Assembly (NCBI GenBank): GCA_910592005.1
Contig: CAJVPP010001141.1
Location: forward strand, 1 to 22,403
DNA: 22,403 bases
Direction of reading: 5' to 3'
From: Funneliformis mosseae
Lineage: Eukaryota; Glomeromycota; Glomeromycetes; Glomerales; Glomeraceae
Position 1 is the first letter of the stretch. Every line of letters begins with the position of its first letter. The notes under the pieces were generated by a model, which did not search any database, was not told the DNA's origin, and saw nothing but the letters and a program-made list of their open reading frames with translations. Both the position numbers and the translations under genes were made by a program. Below are positions 10,006 through 20,896 of the stretch, in pieces.

Positions 10006-11222
10006 TATTTAGAAATCAAATAATTATTTATTTTTATTTAATTATTATTATTATCTCATCATCCCCATTTCTGTTGTAATTTCCGCCAGAAATATCTGAA
10101 AAATTAACTAACCTGGAAAAGAAAACTTTAAAATCTATTTGGTTAATAAGTTGTTGTGGATATGATTTAAAAGGATAAATGAGGATGTATTGTCATGCAA
10201 TACTAGCTTTTTTTGATAAATGTAAATCAACGGATCTATTCCTTTAATGGGTAATAGTTCATGCAGACTATTTTGTAGTTTCAATTTTATTTGATGTTGA
10301 AATTTTAAAATGATTTTTTTTTCTTAAAAAAAAAAAAAAAAGAGCTACCTAAATTTTTAAAAAGTCCAAGCCAAAGATGAAATTTGAGGCATAAAAAAAT
10401 ATCAAGAATTAAAGCGTTGAATACCGTCTGCGATTAGGGTTATATCATGTTTATTAACCGGGAAATAACGAGAACTTGCAAAAACTAAAGGCTTGACATT
10501 TGTTAAAAACCATATGTTTTGTCTTTTTTTTTTAAGGGGCGGCGTAATGGTGATTTTCAAAAAGCCTGTAGTATATCATTTAAAATTGTGTGCAACCCAT
10601 TATGACTCATTAATATAAATAATTACTTGACCACAAAATGATCCCTTTGGCGCATAACTTTTTTTTTTAAAAAAATCCTTAGAAAAAAAAATTTTTTTTT
10701 TTCTTAATTTTTTTTTTTTTCTTTGTTTACTGAGACTTATACTTTTAAAGATATAGGAAAAAAAAAAGGGATTAATAGAGCTTCAAAAAATTGTCCCCCA
10801 ATTTGGCGCATGTAAATAAAACCTTTTTTTTTTTCTCCCCCTCAGAAAATAATTTTTAACTTGTTGTTTTTTTTTTTAAATAAATAAATAAATAAATAAA
10901 TATAAAAATAAAAATTTAAAAAATAAAAAAGAAAAAAAAAAAAAAAAAAAAAAAAAATAGAGTAGATTTTCAAAAATTTACTCGGGTTTTGCTATCTCTT
11001 GGTAAGTAATGCACGGTCAAATGTATCAAAATGAAAGTATAACAGAATACCCATAGTTCTGAATGAAATGTCTTGAAGTTGTTAAAATGATGGATAAAAA
11101 TTTTGCTATTGATTCTTTCTAGGCAATAATAATAATAAAATTATTTTTTATTTTTGTATCATATCACTTGCTCTCGTAATTTATAAAGATAGCGATTATA
11201 GTCGTTCAACAAGGATTAGAAG
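10006..11222. other. low-complexity intergenic region upstream of the chromodomain gene
   Basis: This stretch is dense in homopolymers: A15 near 10327, mixed A/T runs at 10660-10725, an (AAAT)n array at about 10878-10902 and A26 at 10932-10957. The 10-mer TTTGGCGCAT occurs at 10646-10655 and 10802-10811. A TTTATAAAG at 11180-11188 lies about 40 nt before the ATG of the next gene and is a weak TATA candidate. No open frame of note. Confidence 0.5.
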
Positions 11223-14200
11223 ATGCCCCAGAATACGACTGCTAACCAATATTTCGAAGCTGAGCGAATTTTGGATGAAAGAACTATGGAAGATACGACA
11301 TTTTACTTGATAAAGTGGAAAGGAATGGACAATAATGGAAAGCCTTGGGAACCAACTTGGGTATTTATTTTGTTTTCTTTATTTCTTTTATTTAAAGAGA
11401 AATTAAAAAGATCATATTTACACGTTTTCATCATTTTCATGTTAGGAGCCTGCAAGTCATTGTACACAGCCACTTATTTCCTCGTGGAATCACAATAGAG
11501 CTGGAAAAAGGAAATTAAGGTCTCCGATATTTCCTTCATCTCCTTCAACTACCCCAACGAAAAATTCACCAATCAAACGAGAAAGAAAGCTTCAAAAAAC
11601 CGTTGCAGGTTCCAATCCTGCAAATAGCGGTGATAGTTTAGAAACTCCCATGCTTATAGATTCGGATGATGATGCTTCAAAAAATCTTAATCAAAATGAT
11701 AACTCTTCTTCTTCTTCTGCTTCTTCTAAATTGAGGCAAACTGATGATAGTTCAAGTGTTGGCACTTCCGTTGCTGTTAAACATTCAAAAATACAACGCC
11801 AATCACTTCGTCCTATTCAAATTTTGCTTCCCGTTCCTTTATCAAAGTTACAACAAATTGCTTATCGAAAGGCAATTGATAAACCTCAAATTTTTAAATA
11901 TTTGGCTGAGACCAATTTGTCTACCCCTCCCGAGCCAGATTCAATTATATACCAGGTTAAGGATCAATTACTTAAGATCGTTAACCACCTGTCTCTGCTT
12001 TTATCGTCAAGTCCTAGTTATTCCCATGGACCTAACACTTCATATCAAACTTTTGAGACGGGAAAGTTGGTGATGATAAAACATTTGTTAAAGGGATTAA
12101 GGCATCATGATCTTACCCTCGGTATTGCAATTCCACAAGGTCCAATAATGAATGTAAGAATTCACATTTCTGTTACAAATGTAATATATTTCATATATGT
12201 GTATTTATGTATCACACCTTTCTCCCCCTCCCTTTAGAAAATCATTAAAGATTTCATGAAAACGCATAATCTTAATTATGATATTTTGAATGAAACTGCA
12301 AACAGGAGAACATCATCCAGGGTGACAACTTCTAACGAGGACAAGTTACGTTGTATCGTTTTCACAGCACCTTTACCAAGGATGAATGATGATGAATTGG
12401 TAAATTTTTGATTTCTTTTTTCAAATTCAAAAATATTTAAAACCTATTAACATTTATTCATTTATAGCCACAATTCGACTTGGTAATTGCATATGACACA
12501 AGTTTTAATCCTAGGAAACATTTATGGCACACTAAGGCAAATGAAAACATTCCAATTATTAGATTAGTCACAAAACTTACCCTTGAACATGCTCTTAATT
12601 ATCAAATGTTGCAACAGTCTGATAATTTATTATTCTCAAATTTATCGTTATTTCAAATGAAAAGAATTTTACAATTTGGATTGTGGAAAAAAAATCAATG
12701 CATTGAAGCAGGTTGTGAATTACGACAATTTGATATTCAAGGAACATGTGACAGAGTTTTTCAATGGATAAATGACGGAATGCTAAGAAACTTAACATTT
12801 GGGATGGAAATTGCCGTTGAAAAGGTTTGGGGTAAAAGCATTCCAGCGGAGCATGTCACACATGATAGATCACGTCTTATCGCAACAAGTCCTAGTAATA
12901 GAGAACGTAGAGACCTCCCATCTTCAAGAGCCGAAAAGCGAATTTCGGATGTCAATGATGAAGGAAGCATCAAAAAAAGAAAAGTAAGAAATTCCTTTTC
13001 TAGTTAAGAGTGTGGTTTCGTTCACAAACTAACCCTTCGTGATTGTTATATTTCGCCTAGGATAAAGACACTGCACAGAATGAGGAACTTTTTCAAAAGA
13101 AGAAAAAATTGAAGATCAATGAAGAAACTTCCACCGAAGTATCAAATTTCATTTCGGTTAACGATAGCAATCAAGCATCAACATCGTTAACGATATCAAC
13201 TTCAAATATATTATCACCCACAGAGCCACTAACTGAATCACCAATAGAACAAGTTAATTCGACGAATTTGAATAAATTCAAGCAAATTCCATCACCAAAG
13301 AATTCACGAGATGAATTTCCCAGGGATTCACGTAGGAGTTCATTAAAAGATTCAACCAAAGATTCACCTGGCAAGAATAAAGAAACGACACAAGATTCTT
13401 GCAGAGATCATCCATCAACTTCTAAAAATCCTAACCGAGAAAATAGCAGGTATCTTTCCGGGGATCCCAACAAGTATGTTAAAGGGAGTTCCAAGGATTC
13501 AAGCAAGAATGGTAAAGAACAGGTAAAGTATTTAATTAAAAATCATTACTATTTAGCTTGATTAATAATTTAATTTGAACATCTTTCGTTAAGAAGTGTG
13601 TGGAGGACAACTTGATAGATTGGAAACAAAAATATAACGAATTATTAAAATTACAAGATGAAAAGATCGATAACATCAACCAAGAGAAAGAAAGGTGTTG
13701 CAAAAAGGTTAATGAACTTAGTTCAGACCTAGCAAAGGCAAGAACTCAAATCGGAGAATTACAATCCAGACGCAAGAGATCCTTGCTTGAAGTTCAAAGT
13801 ATTGAATTGGAAAAGGTGCGAATGGAAATGGCTGACGTTCAAATTGAAAACAGTAAGTTGAAATCAGACGCGGAGAATAGAGAACAAGACACTCACAAGT
13901 TGAGAAAAGAAGTAGAAACATTAAAGAACAGCTTAAAAGCTTGTAAAAGCAAAATCAAAAGTTTAGAAACGGAAAATAATAACCTTAAACAAACTAAATC
14001 AGTTCAATCGACTTTTGATAAGACTTCAAAGAAAAATGAAACATTTGAAGATCAGATAAAAAGGTTAGAAAAAGAAATATCAACATTGCAGTTGCAATGT
14101 GTTCTTCAGAAGCAGGAATTACAACTTGCTCGTGAAGATGATCAATATCATCAAGATATTGCGAATCTTTTAATGAAAATGAAAGGAAAGACCAAGGAAG

Positions 14201-14700
14201 AAATGGATGAAATTTATCTGGCTAAAAAAAGGGAAGCTGCCCTATCGAAATCGACATCATCTAATGTTAATAAGGAGTCGACTTCGGATGAAGTAAATGT
14301 AGCATCTATTATCGAGAATGTTGCCGAGAACGTTCCTGATGTAGCCGAGAATGTTTCCGAGAATGTTCCCGAGAATGTTCCCGAGAATGCTCCTGTGAAT
14401 GTGAACGTTCCCGTGAATTTTCCCGTTATGAATAATAATGTCAATGGAACATCAACAACAAATGCTACAATTCCTGTATCCAATGGGGATAAATCTTCAA
14501 AATATGGGTATTATGATTTATCATTAAATGAAGTGTCCCCCCCGATTGTAAGTTTTATAAGTACTACAAGTACTTTTGCTTGTGATTGGGATAATTGTAA
14601 AAAAACGTTTGAAAAGAAAGAGGATTTGAAGATTCACTTAAAGTCTGATCATAAATTGGATCCTGGTTATTCGGTTAATGTTATCGAAATTAGTGATTAA
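11223..14700 (+). CDS. chromodomain / HDA2-HDA3-like / coiled-coil / C2H2 zinc-finger protein
   Basis: Six exons: 11223-11360, 11446-12153, 12238-12399, 12468-12983, 13061-13522 and 13594-14700; 1030 residues. All five introns (85, 84, 68, 77 and 71 nt) are phase 0. Residues about 10-65 are a chromodomain (AERILDER, FYLIKWKG, then PWEPTW joined to EPAS by splicing). Residues about 170-460 look like a degenerate SNF2 C-lobe as in class II HDAC subunits 2/3: ILLPVPLSKLQ, TGKLVMIKHLLKGL and DLVIAYDTSFNPRKHLW, corresponding to the SNF2 'D-x-VI-x-yD-xx-xNP' motif. No Walker-type ATPase is seen. A Ser/Asp/Lys-rich linker (about 509-660), coiled coils (about 668-795 and 809-882), an ENVPENVP repeat (903-940) and a C2H2 finger (C992, C997, H1010, H1015) follow. 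The likely role is a scaffold bringing a histone deacetylase to methylated chromatin, comparable to Neurospora CDP-2 in the HCHC complex. The chromodomain is firm; the HDA2/3 assignment is from pattern alone. Exon 6 could also start at 13597. Confidence 0.82.
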
Positions 14701-15289
14701 AATAATGAATTTTGGTTTGCTGCGCTGCTCGTTCAGGTCATGCATTTGTATGAACATTTGTTATTTCAGATTCGTTGGTTATGAGTTAGCCATTACGTGT
14801 ACAAAGTTTAAACTTCATTATATATCGTTTGGCTTGTGATCGAGGCGGCTCCTTTTTGAAATTTTTGAAATGGAGTAAATAAATCAAAGGATTAAAATTT
14901 TGGATTAATTTGGATATATAAATGTATAAAAAAAGAAGAAAAAATTTTAGTTAGTTTCAATAAATAGACTTAAAAATCATATATTTATTTATTATTAAGA
15001 TTTCATCTTAGACCAACTTCACCTTACTTTCATTAATAGAATCCATAAATATTATGTTGATTCGTAACTCTAAAAAATAAACATAATTAATTTCAATCAT
15101 ATAAATCAAATAATATTTCAATTACAAAAATTCAGTCTTAAAAGTATTTCAGTTGTTTTATATAAGATTTATAAGAATTTTAATAAAAGATCAAATTATA
15201 CCTTTTTCAATTATCATTCTTTATGTTTAAGTCGAATGAATTTTAAAAATAAATTGTCAATAAAAAAAAATTATCATTATTGATGTAGA
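14701..15289. other. 3' flank of the chromodomain gene, AT-rich
   Basis: Nothing coding is visible. Several AATAAA-like signals (for example near 14878 and 14959) could serve polyadenylation. Sequence is otherwise A/T-rich without clear repeats. Confidence 0.4.
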
Positions 15290-15800
15290 TTTTTAATACC
15301 GGAAGGCCAGGTGTTCATCATCCAAGTGAAGAATGCTACTTAGGTTCCATAAATAAAATCGAGTCAAGTTGGTGGTAGTTGGAGATTTAAAGCAACCATA
15401 TGCTTTTTTATCTTACGAAGTTTTCTTAAAACACCGAATCTCCCGGCCGATTAGTTGATTTTGTATCGCTACTGTAAATGTTGAGGCGCCATATTTTGCT
15501 TTCTTCCCGTCAAATCATATAAGTTTCTGTTATCAAATTATTAATTTTAATAATTTGTAAGGAATTCACCGGTTGCGTTGCTTTGAAATTGAAATCAAGA
15601 CGATCTAATCTAGCATTTTCGGTCAAAGTCGGAACTTTTGTTGTTTATTCAATCGGTTTAACAAAATGAATTGGATTGATGTTTGTATTTACTGCGTATT
15701 ACGCCTTTGTAAATAAATAAGGAACAGAGCTCTCGGATGTCATTTATCGTCTCTGCACTTTTGATACGGATGCGTTTTATTTTGACAGGTAGTGAAATGA
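15290..15800. other. GC-richer island with short open segments on both strands
   Basis: This stretch stands out from its flanks by many CpG and balanced codons. Minus strand, about 15407-15296: GCFKSPTTTNLTRFYLWNLS ending at a TAA. Plus strand, about 15560-15667: KEFTGCVALKLKSRRSNLAF and on to a TGA. Neither has a start or splice partner I could find. It may be a decayed exon cluster, a non-coding RNA or a promoter region. Confidence 0.25.
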
Positions 15801-17059
15801 TTATGCTTCGAATTTCATTTCAATAAAAGGATGTTTCTTAAATTTGTTTTAAAAAGATAATAAAACTATATTATGTGCATGTGCAAAGATATTATTTTTT
15901 TTAAATCAATCAGTCATATTTCTTTAAGCTAATTAGATATTTAAATAATTCTTAAAGGATTACTTTCAAAACAACAATAATAACATCATACTTGATTTCT
16001 TGAAAAAAATATAATAAACGAGTCCTTTTACGAATAACTATCAAATTTTTTTTTTCTTTCCGTGAATTATTTATTAAAAGCTCGAAATTATTTTGATCTG
16101 AAAGTATTCAGGAATTTAAAACTTATTTTATACTTAATTCGGAGTCCGGAATTTTTGGGCGTTTATTTGCATTAATTTGTGTTACTCCGGAGTTTTAAAG
16201 CGTTGATCCCGAATTCGCCTTTGTCATCTCGTTGTTTTGTTAATAATATTCTTTTACGTCATAGTACATATAAATGGGGAATCTATCCGCGCAATCATTT
16301 GAAATTGAAAAACATTTTGTATATGTAATTTTATAAATTGTTCAACATTTATTGGAAAAGGATAATTATGTGGCGTGGCGAAGCAAATTTTGTTGATCCG
16401 TTGATCCATAGATCTATTTGAAAGGTTTAAGGCTAGATTTACACAATGTTATTGTCTCGTTTCTTTGAAAGAAAAGAATTTGCAACATAAAACGTGCGAC
16501 GTTAAAAAAAAAAAAAAAAGTTACATAATTATTGTTTAACAAACTTTAAATAAAAGACTTTAATAAATAATTTTTTCGGTATTAAAAAAAGAAAATTATT
16601 AGATAAAAAAAGTATTTTATTTAAAAAAGAGATGATTTCTTTTATTTAAACTATATTTCTTAAAAATAAATTTAAATTCAAAATATTTTATTTTAGACAT
16701 TTATTATTTTTTTTTTTTCAAAAATTAAAAAAAAATCTCGCCGAGCTTGAATATTTATAAACAAATTGATTTTTGATACGTCGTAAATAATGTAAGTGGA
16801 ATAAATGATGTCGTTTGATTTGATTTCAACAAAATAGTATTTTTACCAATCTGTTTATAAAGAAAGAATTAATTAGAATTTTCAGAATTAGTAAATTTTG
16901 TCCATCCATTCATAATAAAAACAACTGTTTGTACGACATTAATAAATTATTAATTTAATTTTAGATAAGAAAATTATTTGCTTATAACGTCCAACACAGT
17001 ATCAAACATTCGCAAATTGAATAAATTTATTAATTAGTTTAGTACATTTTGAATCTTGA
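15801..17059. other. AT-rich intergenic, palindromic patch only
   Basis: No gene was found. At 16137-16193 the palindrome ACTCCGGAGT (16184-16193) and the related CGGAGTCCGG (16140-16149) could pair through their GGAGT/ACTCC arms. A15-like runs occur near 16505. Confidence 0.35.
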
Positions 17060-17560
17060 TTGGACTACTTAATGTCTTCGTTCAATATTCATTTTAAAAC
17101 TTTTGCTTATCCTCTTTTAGTCTCTTTTGACTTCCTATATCAAGCAAAACTTAATAACCTAGCGAAGACGACCATTAATGTAATGATTGAACAGCTGAGA
17201 TTCTATTACTTCTTGATAATTTCGTTAATATTGAAAAGCTAAAAATATTTGTGGAGCAGCAAAGGAGCTCCACCAGATCACTTCTTAATTTAAAATTAAT
17301 ATATTTCTAAATATTTTATATTTTTCTTTGGTTGACATTGAGTTTAGATAATTTGCAGTGAGAGTAATTGGCCTCTATTGTCAAACTGAAGGTATAATTT
17401 TATCATTGATTTGCATACGTTAAGTAAATGTAAAAGTATGTTCCTATCAATAATAGTTACGACGAGATTGTCACTTATGTATCTCATATGGGTTGAAAGA
17501 ACACAACCAAGCTTTATAATCTTTGCATCATCATAAAAACTTATCTGAAATAATATATAC
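17060..17560 (+). pseudogene. decayed LRR gene fragment (F-box/LRR-like)
   Basis: Frame 2 reads SSFNIHFKTFAYPLLVSFDF...LNNLAKTTINVMIEQLRFYY from 17060. The sense then passes to frame 1 from 17197, reading LDNFVNIEKLKIFVEQQRSS...LLNLKLIYF to a TAA at 17308-17310. The L-xx-L-x-F and NIEKLKIF spacing is LRR-like. Further short segments downstream (about 17340-17560, ...WPLLSNLKV-like and YDEIVTYVSHMG) are scattered over frames. The simplest reading is a gene remnant with at least one frameshift near 17207-17212 and several stops. No F-box is visible, so the family call rests on the LRR spacing only. The 60-codon ORF at 17060-17242 is one intact piece of it. Confidence 0.4.
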
Positions 17561-17970
17561 TATTGGCATTAAAAGGAATATTTTTAATGAAGCCATGACT
17601 TTTATCTTTTGACAAAGAATTACGAATCTTTACATTTATTTATCTTGCACTCACTCGATTTTAAAAAAATTTATGTTTATTAAAAGTACTCATTTGCGTA
17701 AATTAATTAAAAATTTTTGTGACGTTCACAAAAAAAAAGTAAAATTGAAGTCTATATAAAGCATAATAAGAAATTAAATTCTTGACCTTAAAATAAAAAA
17801 AAGCTTAATGTTCATGATTTTTGCCAATTATTAGATTGCGAAATTTTTTTTTAAAAAAAAAAAGATTCGATCCTATCAGATTTGCCAAATAATAATAATA
17901 ATAATAATAAAAATATAAATATAAATAATTAAAAAATGGCCGAGAAAAGAGAAACGGGAGAAATTAAGTT
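17561..17970. other. 3' flank of the HMG gene with an (AAT)n microsatellite
   Basis: The (AAT) array at about 17888-17910 (seven to eight units) is followed by A/T-rich sequence into the end of the HMG gene. No coding signal. Confidence 0.5.
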
Positions 17971-18501
17971 TTAAGGATTTAAAAAGTTATTATTATAAAT
18001 ATCATTTGTGATTTCGGTCGAATTGAAGATGATATCGACATTTTCCAAAGTGGGCAAGAAAACATAAGTCGGATAACATGATAACTGATTCGTCTCATGA
18101 AAGTACTCTATACAAGTACAGGATTCATTTAAGTTTTGACAAGAATAACAAAACCTATCATAATTTTCAAATTGAATGTTTTCAACAGGATAAGACAAGT
18201 CATTTGTTTGGTGAATATTTGCTGGAAGGGGAGGATTGCAATCATTGCCCAACATTTCAACAAGTTCAACCTCATCAGTTGCATCACGATTTATTTCATA
18301 CTTTCTTTGCCAATAAGCCTTATCATCTTCTGAAAGACTCTCCCAGCGTTCAGATGCGATCTTGCTGACTTCAGTCATCTGCATATTTCTAATCACCGAC
18401 AAATACTTTTTCAACTCGTTACGGAACAACAAGAAGGGATTTGAAGTCCTCTTCTTTACTTTTGGTTGAGAAGACCATTGAATTACACGTAAATCGGTCA
18501 T
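17971..18501 (-). CDS. MATA-type HMG-box DNA-binding protein
   Basis: One uninterrupted ORF of 176 residues starts at the ATG at 18501 (A at -3). Residues about 19-73 form an HMG box of the fungal mating-type class: RTSNPFLLFRNELKKYL, TEVSKIASERWESLSEDDKA and YWQRKYEINRD, preceded by a basic KVKKR. HMG boxes bend DNA in the minor groove. In Glomeromycotina, particularly Rhizophagus, MATA-HMG genes are expanded to many copies and have been discussed as possible mating or cell-identity regulators. Beyond the box the protein is acidic and carries a cysteine cluster, C118-x2-C121-x6-C128-x-C130, which might bind metal. No intron is needed. It is unlike a housekeeping HMGB protein, which would have two boxes and an acidic tail. 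Confidence 0.9.
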   Translation of the reverse strand: MTDLRVIQWSSQPKVKKRTSNPFLLFRNELKKYLSVIRNMQMTEVSKIASERWESLSEDDKAYWQRKYEINRDATDEVELVEMLGNDCNPPLPANIHQTNDLSYPVENIQFENYDRFCYSCQNLNESCTCIEYFHETNQLSCYPTYVFLPTLENVDIIFNSTEITNDIYNNNFLNP

Positions 18502-18762
18502 ATTTTAAATAGGTGTAAGGTAAACGGTCAGATAAAATAAGATAAAATGTCCAAGATATAAAGAACAAATTTACTTGATGTACCGAAAAATTTAAACGTA
18601 TTTATAATGATAATGCTTCATGATAATAATTATGAAATTATACTGAAGCATTCAAAGGTTTCCTTCCTCGAACAAACTTCATAATTTATCGCTATCAACT
18701 CATTCAATATCATGCACTTCAAATCATACGAGCATACTCTCGACTGCGGAAAATAAACTTCT

Positions 18763-18975
18763 ATGTACAAGCAAATATGCATGGCGTCTTTCGGAATTCA
18801 TTTTCCCTCATTCATCAAAGGTTTTGAATCTTACATTACTTTTAAAATGGATAAATTCCTTGATTGTTTATTATTTAATATGCTCTCCTGCAGAGACATG
18901 AGCTCATTTTACGCCAAATTGAATGTATTTCTATCAAGTAAAGCAAAAAACTACTTTGAACCTTTTAGGTTTTAA
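18763..18975 (+). CDS. small ORF of unknown function, 70 residues
   Basis: The ORF runs from ATG to TAA with an in-frame TAA just three codons upstream, and it is divergent from the HMG gene by 261 bp. It is somewhat GC-richer than its flanks. The product (MYKQICMASFGIHFPSFIKG at the N-terminus, ending KAKNYFEPFRF) has no motif, signal peptide or clear membrane span. It may be a short gene, an exon or chance. Confidence 0.2.
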   Translation: MYKQICMASFGIHFPSFIKGFESYITFKMDKFLDCLLFNMLSCRDMSSFYAKLNVFLSSKAKNYFEPFRF

Positions 18976-19437
18976 ACAATGCTTCTTGTCAGTTTATGTT
19001 TGAAAGATCATGCATCTAAAAGTTTTTAGATTCATTGGTCATTGATTTAAAACTAACAAACATTTGAATCAAACTTTAATTTCGTTTTGAAGAGTAATTC
19101 ATACAAAAATTGACAGGCTTACAAAGGAATAAATAATTAGGTTTCCAAATATATATTTTAACAAAATGAGGAAATGATCACCACACTTTAAACTGACACT
19201 AATTTGGAGAAATAAAGGGATATCTTATTATGCTTTCCGAGTTTTGATTTAAAAATGTGGGATTAAACCCTGGATCCTTTTTCAATTTTATACCCCAGAA
19301 TAATCGGTGAAAAAAATTGACATTTCTCGCAATGTTAACCCCGGATGATCTTATGATGATCATGATCTGCAGAGGATACTTTATATTATTTACTTGTTTA
19401 TAGTTAAAATTGTGCTCCCGTTTTTTGGAAATCTAAT
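18976..19437. other. intergenic, nothing assigned
   Basis: No open frame or RNA gene was found. A small patch at 19335-19375 carries overlapping GATCATGATC-type palindromes. Confidence 0.35.
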
Positions 19438-19477
19438 TTTAATTCTGGCCGAAATAGAGAGTTCGGCCAGAATTAAG
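19438..19477. repeat. strong inverted repeat (13-bp perfect stem, about 16 bp with a wobble)
   Basis: The arm AATTCTGGCCGAA (19441-19453) and its exact complement TTCGGCCAGAATT (19462-19474) are separated by 8 nt. Pairing extends outward about three more positions with a single T/G mismatch. GC-rich arms in such AT-rich DNA are unlikely by chance. It could be a transcript hairpin, a MITE remnant or a fused pair of terminal repeats. Confidence 0.8.
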
Positions 19478-20896
19478 ATTTTTAAGGTTAATAACTTTTA
19501 AGTGCAGGCTTAAACTAAATTTTAATCAGTTAATTAACAGAATAGTTTAAGGATTACTTCACTTTTACCATTATAATCAACGGAAAATAATTCTATATGA
19601 TAATAACTTTCACAAAAATTTTAAACTCAAATTTTGAGAAATATTTGTAAAGAAAAATTTAATTACCTTAAATTAATCACAAGACAATGTAACCATACCG
19701 TATACTGTGTAATAATTTGTTTATCAATTTGTTAATCATCAGAATATCAAAAATGAAATAATATTATATATTATATTATAAAGCTTTTTTGGTAAATTAA
19801 AAATAGAGTCATTGAGGTTTACCATATATGAATGCAATAAATTATTTTTATAACATATGCAAATATAAATATTCATATGACCAACAACTAAACCTAATGG
19901 AGAATAATTTTTTGTTTTTCTGGCTGTTCATTTCCAATTTTGAAAATAAATTTTGCTTTTCTTCCTTTTATAAATTTGAATCACTAATATTGGAAATATA
20001 AAAGTGTTTAACAAATTTCTTATTTTTTCTTTTGATCAAAATTTTCATAAAAAATAAATGGCTTAAATCAAAAGTAATTTTAATTATAACGAGTTTTCTA
20101 ATGTTGAAAATATCAAATGATTGAGCCAATTGGAATAATCATAGAATTTAAGTTGCATTAAAGTATAATAAATGATTCAATTAATCAAAATGGTATGAAA
20201 GACTTATCAAGAAGCATATACATAAACTTATTTACTTAATAACCACTTTTTAAGACTAAGTTTTATTTTTCGTTATTAGTTGAAATTGCTTTATAAAATT
20301 CATTATTACCTAATATCAACCAATTCTATGAAATTACAAAAACTCTGATGAAAACTTTGTTATAGTTTTACAATATGTTAATTTTGGATGCTTAAGAGCT
20401 TACTTCAAAATTCATTTGAATGAAAATATAAATTTTAAATGATATTAGATATAATTTGCAAATTAATATTTTTACATTCTAAGTATAATCTATCGTGACT
20501 TGGTAAAAAGTTATTTTCATTAATACAAAATTAGATTCAAAAAAAATATATTAGTTCATAATGACAGATTAATGATTTCAGATCTTTGATTGTCTAAGTC
20601 AATTACTAAACTAATTTCTATCTCAATCATTTATAAAATACCTGTATATATTGAACCATAATATTATAAGATAAAACATTATAAGCAGAACAAAAAAATC
20701 AGATATTTATAGTTTAAAAGTGTTATTATGAAAGCTATCAAGTGATAAGATCTTGCCCCTTATGAGGTTATTATCAAAATTTTAGCTTTAAAAGAGAAAT
20801 ATCAATTAAAGACATTCTTTAAGATAATATTCAAGTTTATAAAAATAGTTGGCATGAAAATCAAATTCAAGCTGATGTTAAACAAATATAACTTGA

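Noticed and set aside
14214..14483. 89-codon minus-strand ORF rich in FSGTF repeats
   Set aside because: Antisense shadow of the ENVPENVP repeat in the chromodomain protein.
17251..17273. 7-bp hairpin GTGGAGC...GCTCCAC
   Set aside because: It lies within the LRR remnant and is explained by codons for VEQQRSST; short stem with a 9-nt loop and no U-tract.
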